Below, piece after piece: positions 53,600 through 63,858 of a stretch of 64,000 nucleotides of DNA. This DNA comes from Ascarosepion bandense. Lineage: Eukaryota > Mollusca > Cephalopoda > Sepiida > Sepiidae. A model generated the notes under the pieces. That model was not told the DNA's origin. It worked only from the letters and a program-made list of their open reading frames with translations, and searched no databases. Position 1 is the first letter of the stretch. Every line of letters begins with the position of its first letter. Location: NCBI GenBank assembly GCA_037127315.1, contig JBBBDQ010000421.1, positions 2,017,501 to 2,081,500 on the forward strand, in the 5' to 3' direction. Both the position numbers and the translations under genes were made by a program.

Positions 53600-54279
53600 A
53601 ACTAGCAGTATAACCCGACGTTGCTCGGGTGTAATGAAAGCTTTAAAACTAATCCATGGCCTTGGAGCTCAGACTCTTTGGACGTTGGCACGAAAGACTA
53701 AAAAGCAATAGTTGTTTCCAGTTAAAGCAAAAACTGTAGACTGAAAGAAAAATGAATGGATGTAAGTCAAATTTTGATTTCCTGGTATCGATATCAAATA
53801 AGTTTTTTTGTCGTAAACTGAATTTTGAAGGCTAAATAAGTCCTCTGAGTAAATGGTATCATGGCTGAGACTAAGAACTACAACGATACCTACTTAGAGC
53901 CAAACCCGAAGCAAAAACTAAAATAAAAGGGCTGAAAAAAAATACAGACATACAGGCAGATAAACAGACACACACACAAACATCTTGCCTTTTATATATA
54001 TATATATATATATATATTATCGATTTTCTGCACTATTGTAAGAACTGCAACCTTGAAACTTCTGAATATCGTTTCTTATGTCTTTGTCTATGAGTGCATC
54101 AAATTTGATTAAAATCGGACCATTCCTTCTATAACCCGATTTTTTCGATTATCGATTTTCGATATTTATCGGGGGTACCTCGACACAAAACCTAACTAAG
54201 AACACTCGCAGACGCTCATAGTACAACTGTGTAAATTTTCAAGAAAATCGGTTCAGCCGTTTCGGAGTCTATAGGTAAC

Positions 54280-54348
<69 letters not shown>

Positions 54349-54372
54349 GTTCCATTTATAAATAAGTTTAGA
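53600..54372 (+). repeat. Repeat F, copy C (longest)
   Basis: Begins CTAGCAGTATAACCCGACGT and ends CAAAGTTCCATTTATAAATA. It has about 200 bp extra between GAGCTCAGACTC and CAGACATACAGGCAGATAAA that copy A lacks. A (CA)n tract of about 64 bp lies at 54282-54346. Confidence 0.8.
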
Positions 54373-54561
54373 TTTTGAAAATTTCTACAAAATGTTAAAA
54401 TGATGTTTTTTCCAAATTGTCCTTTTCCCTCAGATTGCCATCAAAATTTACTCTCCCACGCATACAAAACATACACGTACGACCTCTCTCTCTTCCTCTC
54501 TATCTCTCACACGCACACACTCACACTCACACATGACATACATACATACATACATACATTA

Positions 54562-54602
54562 TGTTGAAAGCACCGATTTTCATCCAATCGCAAAAGTTAA
54601 GC
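54562..54602 (+). pseudogene. 5S rRNA fragment fused to a LINE 3' end
   Basis: GTTGAAAGCACCGATTTTCA and TCCAATCGCAAAAGTTAAGC align with 5S rRNA from about base 16 to 56. Right after AAGTTAAGCA the sequence becomes LINE (CGAACTTACTCGAGTTGCTA, equivalent to the EFTRATRLA block). A template switch during reverse transcription is the simplest explanation. Confidence 0.7.
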
Positions 54603-55040
54603 ACGAACTTACTCGAGTTGCTAGACTGGCAATAATGTCCCTTTTTTTTTTTATTACAATGAAAACAATCAAGTGTAACCGCAACTCCTACTCTATCAGC
54701 CTCTTTCCACGCACTTCTCGCTTGTGGAACTTCCTTCTGTATACTTGCTTCCCTGATAACTACAATCTCCAAGAGTTTAAAAGCAATGTCAGCTGTCATC
54801 TCTTATCTCCTTGACTCCCATCCGTTTCACGTTACAAGCCTTGTATATTGCTTTTCTCCCTTTCCGCTCTCCTCTCACGCAGCTCTCTTCACACCAGTGT
54901 TTCCATCCTTCTCTTACCCATTCACTGACACCTCCTGTGACCTGTTCTCCTTTCTTTTCACTCTCCTATTACGTAACCCCCATGCGCGCCAGTGACAGTA
55001 CTGCCTTGCTTGGAGTGAGACGATTATAAAAACAACAGTA
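54603..55040 (+). pseudogene. APE-type LINE 3' end (chimeric)
   Basis: Blocks LTRVARLAIMS, then SISLFPRTSRLWNFLLYTCF and PDNYNLQEFKSNVSCHLLSP match the LINE C-terminus. The 3' UTR has CGTAACCCCCATGCGCGCCA, GACAGTACTGCCTTGCTTGG and AGTGAGACGATTATAAAAAC. A T-rich insertion lies at 54641-54653. Confidence 0.85.
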
Positions 55041-55243
55041 TCGGAGGTGGTAAAAGATAGTTGTGCATATAATGACAGGCAGTTATTTTATATTGCATCT
55101 TCAATCAGCTTAGCAGAGGAACGTCACAGTGACAGGCGAGGAGATGTCGACACTAAAAATGGGACAATGCTACATTTAGTCGAGGTTGCGATCTCTAATT
55201 GCACCCTGTTCACTTGGGTTAGAACTTTAAAAAAACTGAAGTT

Positions 55244-55245
<2 letters not shown>
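55041..55245. other. Unassigned
   Basis: No domain; it leads into a (GA)n tract. Confidence 0.4.
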
Positions 55246-55299
<54 letters not shown>

Positions 55300-55414
55300 A
55301 GAAAATATAGGCAGATAGAGATATAGAAAGCGAGAAAGAGAGAGAGAATGAGAGAGAGAGAGAATGTAGGCAAACTGATAGACAAATAAACACAGAAGAG
55401 AAAGGAACACACAA

Positions 55415-55470
<56 letters not shown>
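55246..55470. repeat. (GA)n, GA-rich spacer and (TA)n
   Basis: GA at 55246-55296, GA-rich sequence to about 55400, TA at 55419-55470. Confidence 0.9.
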
Positions 55471-55473
<3 letters not shown>

Positions 55474-55646
55474 CATTTTTAAACGAGTTATTTCGCTACC
55501 CAGATTTCTACCATGAGTGGTGTCTTCAGGCGATTTTTAATAACTAAATAATTAATTTAATTTAATAATTAAATAATTAAAAATAGCCTGAAGACACCAC
55601 TCATGGTAGAAATCTGGGTAGCGAAATAACTCGTTTAAAAATGGAA
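55471..55646. ncRNA. Palindrome with hammerhead-like motif in each arm
   Basis: Arms 55471-55540 and 55577-55646 are almost perfect reverse complements (70 bp each, one mismatch seen) around a 36-bp AT-only loop. The plus-strand arm reads CTGAAGA (55588-55594), C-ACCA-CTCA-TGGT-A, GAAA (55609-55612), TC-TG-GG and TA, predicted cleavage after 55620. Stem I starts with two pairs (C55587-G55621, G55586-C55622). It is homologous to 45219-45290 with a compensated stem II pair. Confidence 0.65.
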
Positions 55647-55734
55647 AATATTCAAAAGTTCTACAATAACTGTATTGAACACTTTTTAATACAAATGTGT
55701 CCTATTAGGACCAAAAACTAAGTATTAAACAATC

Positions 55735-55878
55735 AATATATATATATATATATATATATATTGAGAGAGAGAGAGAGAGAGACAAACTGGGATAAAAAGA
55801 AACACAGTAAGAGAAAAAGAAAACACAAAGTGAAAGCAACAGACAGACAAAGAAAAAATATAGGCAGGCAGAGATACA

Positions 55879-55935
<57 letters not shown>
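55735..55935. repeat. (TA)n and two (GA)n tracts
   Basis: TA at 55735-55760, GA at 55762-55781 and GA at 55882-55932. The intervening A/G-rich sequence has no gene. Confidence 0.9.
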
Positions 55936-55936
<1 letters not shown>

Positions 55937-56004
55937 AGTCGTTCATGCATTCTTGATACTTTTTTCTCAAGTAATTTATCATGAAAAACATAAAAAATAG
56001 AAAT

Positions 56005-56225
56005 ATGACAGTATTTACATTATTCGGACTATTGTCTTCATCTTTGTTGCGTTTCGGTCGTTCTACGCTCCGGCCTTCTTTAGATGCTAGGAATTTCGAA
56101 CCGAACCTTTTATTACAATCACTGGGGTATATAATTATCGTTCCTTATTCCAGTGTTCCCATTATTTACATTTATTTCCAATATTTACATTATTCTAGTC
56201 CGATTAATGTAAATACTGTAAATGC
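56005..56225 (+). repeat. Repeat E, copy 3
   Basis: ATTTACATTATTCGGACTAT, CGGTCGTTCTACGCTCCGGC, TGCTAGGAATTTCGAACCGA and TATTACAATCACTGGGGTAT match 9197-9465 on the other strand. Confidence 0.7.
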
Positions 56226-56675
56226 TACCTCATCTCAGAAAAAAAAAAAAAATGAGTTTTCAAATTGTTACAAAAGAAAACCTTTTACGTTTTGTTCATT
56301 GAATTCGTTGTTATTTAAATTTTTTATTTGTGATATGGTTCCACGCCGCTGTGTTGTCATTTCAGTTCGTTTCATTGACTGTTCAAAAGCTGATTGTTAT
56401 TATTAGAACACTTTTGTCGATATATTATGTTAATTAATCTTAGGTGCCTAATAAGCGGGAAGTGTGGAGGACGTTTATTTACTTTTTCCTTTTTGAGGAA
56501 AATTTCCGCTGACCTACCCACCTCTAAGCTTAAAACCAGCGTAACTGACTTTCGCATTTTTACCCATTAAATGATTTTCCGACCCAACATTTTATTAAGA
56601 ACCTCTGTTTTTGGTAATATAGAAAAAATTCAACACCCTGATTATAAAAACTACCTTTGTATTAGGCACTTAAGA

Positions 56676-56678
<3 letters not shown>
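56226..56678. other. Unassigned
   Basis: Frames here have no domain. A weak resemblance to PLE-like pre-GIY-YIG sequence near 56570-56660 is not strong enough to call. Confidence 0.35.

Positions 56679-56769
<91 letters not shown>
56679..56769. repeat. (TA)n(TG)n microsatellite
   Basis: TA to 56721, TG to 56768. Confidence 0.95.
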
Positions 56770-57099
56770 ATATGTTTTAAATCTTAATTACTATACAATA
56801 TTAGAAAACAGTTTACTTTAGAAAGCATGAGTATTTCGAAATGAGAAAATTATTGATTCTTTTCATTGATACAAGAATTGATTGCAATGATATTGCTCAA
56901 CAATCGATGCGCTTTGGAAATTAGAAATGTGAAATTTAATATCTATTGTAAAACCCCGCATTAATAAAAAATAAAAAAATCTTGTAATTATATATTAAAA
57001 GCAGACGCATTAAAAAGCTATTTATTACTAATAAGAAAGATTTTATAACAAATATATGTTATTAATAATAGGTTTATACCTATATTTAATAACACATCT
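56770..57099. other. AT-rich, nothing recognised
   Basis: No gene. Confidence 0.4.
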
Positions 57100-57530
57100 G
57101 GTTGAGAGAGGAAAAGGGATCCATACATTTCAGCACAGAAGCCTTAGAATGCTTCTCCACATCTCTTACCAGAGGCACAAAACCAAATAACTATGTCAGA
57201 AGCGAGGTCAAATGTTTCGAGGGCCGAGAGGAATATCTCCGCGCCACTATTAGGTGTCTAAAAATAGCATGGCTTGACGACGCCACACGGTATAAGAGCC
57301 TCTGCAAGACCATCATAGAAGGCACTGTTGAAAGCGGACATAAGTTGGGACGGCCACGTAAGAAGCTGGTCAGAAAATGGGTGGACGGACAAGGCTGAAC
57401 TCTTGAGAGCCACCGACAACAGATCTCTCTGGAGAAATCTGTCTGTTTCTTCTGCCTTCACGTCGCTACTACTGACGAGTGAAGCAGCCGAGAAATCCAT
57501 GATGATAATAATATCTATAATACCTTTGTT
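57100..57530 (+). pseudogene. LINE C-terminal end, third lineage
   Basis: The frame 57102-57398 gives DDATRYKSLCKTIIEGTVES and GHKLGRPRKKLVRKWVDGQG. An overlapping frame then gives KAELLRATDNRSLWRNLSVS. Together these match the common LINE C-terminus with (K)TILEGTVEGGRRRGRPRK-W and LLRATDNR-WR, with a frameshift between. The 3' end has a GATGATAATAA repeat. Its tail and wording differ from both the APE-type LINE and the RTE copies in this window. Confidence 0.7.
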
Positions 57531-57754
57531 CTCATCGTCTAGTTTTTTGTCAGTAAAAAACATGTAAGATTTTAATTATAAAAATTTCTTGATTTCACCA
57601 ATAAACTTCTTTACTCTTCCTTAAGGTAGTCCTTAAGCAATGATGCTTCTCTTAATGTAAAAAAATAAGCAAAAACTAAACAAATAAAAATTAACTTTAA
57701 TAAAGCTAAAGATAAGTCATAAAGTATATTTGTCATACTTTTGAGTTGAAGTAG

Positions 57755-58195
57755 TATTCACATCATTTACATTGTTCAAACTGTTGTCCTAATCTTTATT
57801 GCCATATTCATGACGTTTCAGCCGTTGTACGCCTTTTCAGGCGATTGGAATTTTGAACCGAACCCTTGATTTCGATCACTGGGGTATATTGTTCTCGTTC
57901 CATCACTCATGTCAATTCCAGATGTCTTAGTTATCTCCCTTTAACTCAACACTTTAATTTTTTTTTTCACCACTGCTGTAGCCGGGTACTGAACTCACAA
58001 CTCTTTGGGTCAAATCACTGAATCTAACCAACTGATTTTATCCACTGGGCTTGAGAATAATCTACCCTCGTGATCGAAATAAAGTGTTCGTTTCAAGATT
58101 CCAATCATATGAAGAATGCCGGAGCATACAACGGCCAAAACATCATGAACATAGCAATAAAGATGAGGACAACAGCCTGAACAATGTAAATAAAT
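57755..58195. repeat. Repeat E foldback pair, copy 4
   Basis: 57762-57930 (ACTGTTGTCCTAATCTTTAT, TTTCAGCCGTTGTACGCC) is mirrored by 58050-58195 (GCATACAACGGCCAAAACAT, AAGATGAGGACAACAGCCTG). The loop contains a tRNA-like GTAGCCGGGTACTGAACTCA. Confidence 0.65.
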
Positions 58196-59419
58196 TAAGT
58201 CACTATTTTAAAATTTATTACCAAAAGAAGCATTATTTTTTTTTCAACCACCAAATGAATGAAATATTAAATTTCCAATGCGCACAGTTTGTTGACTGGT
58301 GTAATATGAAATATATATTTTTTTAAACTAGATTACAATTCACTTATCTAAATTTGCATGAATGAAAGTTGAGGCAGTATAAAGAATGTATCCTGTAAAT
58401 GTGATGACATAGATGCTAAACAATTTCAGCACATGAATTCCAATCTTTACTGACATACTTATAATTTGGGCTCTATTTAGAACAGCTGCATGTGAATTAA
58501 AAAAATAGAGTTAATCTTGCATTTCTCTAAAAAGGCTCGTGTTGTCTAACCTTGTGTCATAACAAAACTAGCAAAAGCTTACTACTCACTTTTCAGTTTC
58601 ACAGTGTCAGAAAACTATGCAAAAAAAAAAACAAAAACAAAAAACACGAATGCATCAATAAACATTGGTAAGAAATTAATAACGTACTGAAATAAACTGA
58701 TATATGGTTTTTGTCGTATTTCATAGCACTAAGCCAAATTTTGAAGAAAAAAATTCAGTTTAATTTATTCTTGCATGAGCAGAATAGGAAGAGAAAATGT
58801 TACAGAAATTCACTTTGTGATGAAAGTTAGTTTGGCACAAAAATTAGTATTGGATATGATGACTCGAATTGCAGCATAGAATTGAATCAAATAAAAAAAT
58901 AACATTTAACCTGTAGGACCGCGTGTAAATGCTCCATCTTTATTTCGGAAAACTAGCGCCTTCAGCATCGAAAATGACAGTATTTTTGAAAGACAAGAGA
59001 TTCGGAACAAATTGCCTTGCAGCGGAGCACTGGTTAGGGATCTAATCCCGAACACCACTAATAATTTAAGGATTTAGATTTTTGCTTAGGCACCCAGTTA
59101 CACTTGCAGCATTAAACTTAAGCATCACACTAAGCTATTCATAGTAAATATTTAGGTGAATAATAATAGTAATAATAATGGTAATAAAGCTAGTGCATCA
59201 CATAAGTGGCCTTGTACCTGACTAAACTTAGTAAAAATCTATTGTTAAGCATTTTCTTAGTTTATTCTAGCAGTAGACCAAAAGGAGAAACAATGTGGAA
59301 GAAATACTGTTTTGAGTTTTTTCTTCAAAATAACGAAGACCTGCTTGACATGAAAATTTTCATTGGATAATATGACATTTGTTTCGGGGAGCCATCAATA
59401 TATTCTTAATTCTACGAAG
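58196..59419. other. Over 1 kb without recognised features
   Basis: AT-rich, no long frame, no repeat relation seen apart from A runs. GCCTTGCAGCGGAGCACTGGTTAGGGATCTAATCC near 59013-59047 has a tRNA-like look (possible diverged SINE head). Confidence 0.35.
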
Positions 59420-59672
59420 GCTACCTATTTGTATAAAATTTCCGGTCTTGTTCTTAAGAATCATAAACCTGAATTATCTCCAATCTTTGCAAAATTGTAC
59501 AACTGCTGTCTGAAGAAGAAATGTTTCCTAGGTCTATGCAGGCACTGTTTTAAAGAAAGTGAGTGATCGTTCATTCCCGGTGTAATATTGCCTGATCAGA
59601 GTCATTAGTGTCATCAGCCAGCTCCTAGAGTCTATTATCAACAGAATCAACCTCCTGAGCGACAAACTATAC
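59420..59672 (+). pseudogene. APE-type LINE scrap
   Basis: SGLVLKNHKPELSPIFAKLY and NCC match LLKKCAPELSPALAKLYNYC of the 15.9 kb copy. Downstream, SIINRINLLSDKLYG matches the later IIN...KLYSDRQYGF block. Everything between is eroded. Confidence 0.7.
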
Positions 59673-59679
59673 GGTTTGG

Positions 59680-59870
59680 TTTGTTTTGTTTTACGGTATA
59701 TCAACCGCATTGGGTTATTTAATGCCGACAAGATTTTTACAATAGAGTCGGATGGATAGAATATATATTGTTTGTAAGAAATTAGTTTGTAGATCAGATT
59801 ACATTGACGTATTTTTGTAAAGGGGTTTTTGTCGATAGTCAGATGTATTGCTGGTTAGAAAGACGTTTCG
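59680..59870 (+). repeat. Repeat G, copy 3 (diverged)
   Basis: TTTTACGGTATATCAACCGC, TTGGGTTATTTAATGCCGAC and AGATGTATTGCTGGTTA resemble the first third of Repeat G at 36650-36800. Confidence 0.5.
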
Positions 59871-59954
59871 CATTGTTAAATCCTAAGCAAGAACGGTCCT
59901 ATTCATGACTCGTGTTTTACGCAACGCGATCTTCAGACGATTTAAACGGCTCGA

Positions 59955-59956
<2 letters not shown>

Positions 59957-59985
<29 letters not shown>

Positions 59986-59994
59986 TGTATGTAT
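59957..59994. repeat. (GTAT)n microsatellite
   Basis: Pure tetranucleotide repeat. Confidence 0.95.
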
Positions 59995-60128
59995 TTGAGT
60001 AGAAAGTGACCTCTACAACATCGATTCTGATTCTGATTACGGGTTTTATTTGACTAATTCCTTGGTCTCTATATTATTGGTTGCATTCTTAAATACAAAA
60101 TTATTTTCTTTGTAGAAGTGCAAGTGAA

Positions 60129-60648
60129 CTTCTTCTATGTGCCGTGTTTCTTCAAGAAGTAGGCGATCATGGCCCTCCACATCTCCCCATCTCTTGTAGT
60201 TTTTAACACCACTTCTCTTATTACCGCTCCAAAACCCTGTTCTGCCATCCATTTGCTCAAGCTTATCGAGTATGTCACGCATTGCTTTTTCCCTGTCTCT
60301 CTATCTGTCTTGTGAATATCAGATTCTCCAAGCCCTCCTTCCTCATTACATGTCCCAGAAAGTTCAGCTGTTTTTTTCTTATGTTAAGCATCAGTTTCAT
60401 TTTAGTTTCCAAGATCTTCTCGTTGTCCCCATGTTCGGTCCATGTTATCCTCAGCATCCTAACGTAGAACTACATTTCGGTTGTTTCAAGTCTTTTTCTA
60501 ATCTCTGCGGAGATTGTCTAGCATTCGCTGCCATATGGAAAGACAGTCATTACATAACAATGCAGTACTCTCCTCTTTGTTTCAAACGAAATTTTCCTGT
60601 TTTTTAATACTCTACTCAGCTTTTGGAATGTATATTTGGACATGTCAA
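60129..60648 (-). pseudogene. RTE-type LINE 3' end
   Basis: Minus strand: KLEQMDGRTGFWSGNKRSGV, then WGDVEGHDRLLLEETRHIEE at the C-terminus (60046-60282) and MLRITWTEHGDNEKILETKM plus LNFLGHVMRKEGLENLIFTR (60275-60457) upstream. LNFLGHVMRKEGLENL is the RTE core. The (GAA)n tail is reduced to a few bases at 60129. Frameshifted. Confidence 0.8.
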
Positions 60649-60649
60649 A

Positions 60650-61208
60650 CTAACATAGCAGAATATTTTGACCAGTTTACCTGGGCGTACGCGCTCAGTA
60701 TCCCCACGTTAAAAAAGACCTTGTGTCACATCTCTCTTAAGTGGGGAAGAAGAGTAAATACCGTGAGTGAGAGAGCTCCCTTAACGCCAAGTAAACTGGT
60801 CCAAACCGGTCTTAAACTGGTCTTATCTGGTCTTAATCGGTCATTAGCCTCTCAGCCAAAAGACCAGGAAGCTCTCTCACTCACTTGTGAATTCGTTTTG
60901 ATTTTTCGTCGCCAACTGATATGTCCCGGAATAGGATATATATCAATACGAGGTTGTTAAGTGGTTAAGGCAAATGTAATCCAGAAGAACAATCTACGTT
61001 AAAAACGACCTTGTGTCACATTCCTCTTAAGTGGAGAAGAAGAGTAAATATCATGAGTGAGAGAGATCTAGAGAAATATCACCAGAGGTCTACTGACTAC
61101 GCCGTCGTCTCAGGACACTGCATACGATGAATACGACGATAACGACTACGGACTAGATTGTTCTTCCGGATTACATTTGCCTTAACCACTTAACAACCTC
61201 GTATTGAT
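60650..61208. repeat. Rearranged LTR-retrotransposon termini
   Basis: Three pieces of one LTR family. 60650-60780 runs forward (ACCAGTTTACCTGGGCGTAC, AAGTGGGGAAGAAGAGTAAA). 60785-60995 runs in reverse and includes the LTR end, TTGGCGACGAAAAATC priming region and leader start. 60996-61208 runs forward again (AAGTGGAGAAGAAGAGTAAA, ATACGATGAATACGACGATA). 60940-60995 and 61158-61208 pair as an inverted repeat. Confidence 0.7.
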
Positions 61209-61209
61209 A

Positions 61210-62721
61210 CACTCCTGATCAAAATTTTAAGACCACTTAAAAATCTTTAAAAAGAAATATTTTTTTATGGATAGATTTTAAATTCCTCCCACTTAAACTT
61301 ACCAATACTACACTCTAAAAGGTTATGGAAATAAAAGATATATTCCTAACATTTTATTTAGAAATTTATATTTTTATAAAATGAGGTGATTTACTCATGA
61401 TCAAAATTATAAGACCAGAGACAAAAATTCTACGAAATTGTACAAAACATGTATGAAAAGTGTATGAAAACATTCAACAACCAAATTTAATAATGAGTTC
61501 TACCTTCATTGCTTTTGATGACTTCAAAAATTCTGTCGGGCATTAAGGTGCGGAGGATGTTGCTCCAGCTTCTGAAGATGGCTTCACGAAGTTAATTTTT
61601 TGTTGAATATTGTTTGCCATTTTGATAAACATCTCTTGTCATCCATCCTCAAACATTTTCAATTGGGTTCAAGTCTGGTGAGCATGCAGGATGTCCCAAG
61701 AGATGGACTCCATTTTCTTGTAGAAAGGTCAAGGTCCGTCTTGCAGCATAGATTGCAGCATTATTCTATTGTAATAACCATCCATCCACATACAAACGAT
61801 GTAGCATGCTAACATAAGCAGCCGCTGATTGACAACCCTGCACCACCTGGAGCTCCATCGTCCCTCTGTAAGAAAATGCACCCCATACCATTAGGGACCC
61901 TCCACCACTATGACGTGTTGAGAAAATTTCAGGAGGTATGTTTTTGTTATGACAATATTGTTGGAAACCATCAGGACAATCTAGATTTAATTTTTTTTCA
62001 TCAGAAAACAGGACTTTCTTCTACTTCTCAACGTCCCAAACTTTAAGCGGTCCGCCTTGTGACGTGAAAGCACCCGAGGAATTTGTTTACGCTTTTTATT
62101 TACCATACCTTTTTGTCGTAAGTGTCGTCTGATGGTTACGGGACTGCAATCAGCATCTGTGACTGCCTTAATTTGACTAGAAGAAAGTCCCGTCTCTTTC
62201 ATAACAACCCGTCTTATTCTCTTACTCAATGCAGGAGAATTTTTTGGGGGCCTACCAGAGGATTTTGCTTTTCCATAATTCTCACTGTTCTTTAGAAAGT
62301 TGCAAATCACAGTTTTACTGCAATTTATCTTAGCTGTGATCGCCCGCTGTGACAAACTTTGCTTATGGAATTCTAGAATTCGAGAACGCTCAACTTTGGT
62401 AAGTTTGTAAGTTTGTTTGCTTTAGGCATGGTAACACCTTTATGCAGTGATTGCGAATCTCTAACTGAACTAAAAACATTGGAATTACCATAGATCTAAC
62501 AATTTATACCCCTGGTCGTATAATTTTGATCATGTGTAAATCGCCTCATTTTATAAAAATGTAAATTTCTAAATAAAATATTTGGAATGTAGCTTTTTGT
62601 TTCCATAACCTTTTAGATTTTAGTATTGGTAACCTTAGGTGGTAGGAGTTTAAAATCTATCTGTAAAAAAAAAATTCTTTTTAAAGATTTTTAAGTTGTT
62701 TTAAATTTTTGATCAGGAGTG
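61210..62721 (-). mobile_element. Full-length Tc1-type transposon with long IRs
   Basis: 1512 bp flanked by TA (61208-61209, 62722-62723). Inverted repeats of about 230 bp start CACTCCTGATCAAAATTTTA at both ends. Each holds an outer GATCAAAATTTTAAGACCAC and an inner GATCAAAATTATAAGACCAG word, the IR/DR layout of Tc1 elements such as Sleeping Beauty. It splits an LTR: GTATTGATA on the left and TATATCCCATTCC on the right rejoin as in 63446-63462. Confidence 0.9.
61487..62429 (-). pseudogene. Tc1 transposase, inactivated
   Basis: From a MPKANKL-like start at 62429 (frameshift soon after), the paired helix-turn-helix region reads SQRAITAKINCSKTVICNFL and GRPPKNSPALSKRIRR (frame 61987-62355). The catalytic core follows in shifted frames: [10 protein letters not shown] (first D), [13 protein letters not shown], a second site reading NNAAIY where DNAAIY is expected, and SPDLNPIENV (third acidic site). 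Stops and frameshifts (near 62000, 61780 and 61655) plus the D-to-N change show it is dead. Nothing suggests host use. Confidence 0.85.
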
Positions 62722-62723
62722 TA

Positions 62724-63473
62724 TATATCCCATTCCGAGACATATCATAGAGTTTTTCACCAAAACTCACTGTTCTCTCGAGGCTAAAAATATTAATTTC
62801 CCTAATGCTTTTACGATATCTTAAGGAGGGATTAGAAGACAATTGTTTTCCTTTGCTTTCTTTAAAATTTTGAATACATTTACAAGAGTCGTAAATCCAT
62901 ATATGTCATGTATCCTCGCCAGATGAGACCAGTTTAAAACTGGTTTTGAACTCAGCTAACGTGTGAGTGGGGGATGGGTAAAATTTTGATCAGCTTACCT
63001 GGGTGTATGCACTCAGTGTTTCCATGTTAAAAAGTCCTTGTGTCACATCTCTCTCAAGTGGGGAAGAAGAGTAAATATCGTGAATGAGAGAGCTTCCTGG
63101 CCTTTTGGCTGAGAGGCTGATGATCGATTAAGACCAGATAAGACTAGTTTAAGACCAGTTTTGAACCCAGCTACCCCATGAGCTGGGGATGGGTAAAATT
63201 TTGACCAGTTTACCTGGGCGTATGCACTCAGGGTCCCCACTTAAAAAAAGACCTTGTGTCCCATTTCTCTTAAGTGGAGGAGAAGAGTAAATATCACGAG
63301 TGAGAGTGATCTAGAGATCTATCACCAGAGGTCTACTGACTACGCCTACATCTCAGGACACTGCATACGATGAATACGACGATAATGACTACGGACTAGA
63401 TTGTTCTTCCGGATTAAATTTGCCTTAACCACTTAACAACCTCGTATTGATATATATCCTATTCCGGCACATA
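62724..63473 (+). repeat. LTR region with internal duplication
   Basis: 62724-62760 finishes the LTR broken by Tc1. After an unassigned ~170 bp, two related units lie at 62930-63090 and 63150-63310: GACCAGTTT(A)AA(A)..., AGCTGGGGATGGGTAAAATT, GACCAGTTTACCTGGGCGTA, AAGTGG(G)GAAGAAGAGTAAA. The second continues to the LTR end CTATTCCGGCACATATCAG at about 63470. Limits of the LTR at its 5' side are not resolved. Confidence 0.65.
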
Positions 63474-63717
63474 TCAGTTGGTGACGAAAAATCGAAACGA
63501 GTTCACAGGAAAAAATACTAACGAAGAACGTTAGTAATACACGTTATCACTTACAAAAAGTAAGTTTTTTCTAATTTTTGGTTTGTTGGATACTTCTAAC
63601 GAGGAATTTTAGAAGAGGAAAAACTTGGCAAACACTTACAAGAAGTAAGTAAGTGACCCCATCACTTGTTGGACTTGGAAGATTTTTTGTACACATAAAT
63701 TAAATACGTTGTTTAAT
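63474..63717 (+). other. LTR-retrotransposon leader with primer site
   Basis: TTGGTGACGAAAAATCGAAA directly after the LTR end is where a tRNA primer-binding site is expected, in Gypsy-like elements often starting TGG. The leader then runs to the ATG at 63718 and includes near-repeated CACTTACAA(A/G)AAGTAAGT words. Confidence 0.5.
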
Positions 63718-63858
63718 ATGAAAAACATTGTTGAATTAATTAAGGTGCTACAAGGCACGGTACAACAACAAGAACAACAGCAACTTGTTCAGCAACAATT
63801 ACAGTTCCAACAACAACGATTTAGGCAGCAACAGGAAACGTTAGTGTATGTTCACTAA
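63718..63858 (+). pseudogene. Start of a glutamine-rich gag-like ORF
   Basis: 46 codons beginning MKNIVELIKVLQGTVQQQEQ and dominated by glutamine, a common start for Gag of Gypsy-type retrotransposons (coiled-coil-like, Q-rich). It stops at TAA 63856-63858. Sequence in a neighbouring frame just after (MFTN...) suggests a frameshift, and the element runs off the window edge. Confidence 0.5.

Noticed and set aside
56571..56660. PLE pre-GIY-YIG fragment
   Set aside because: A few residues resemble it, but no cysteine motif is present; too weak to annotate.
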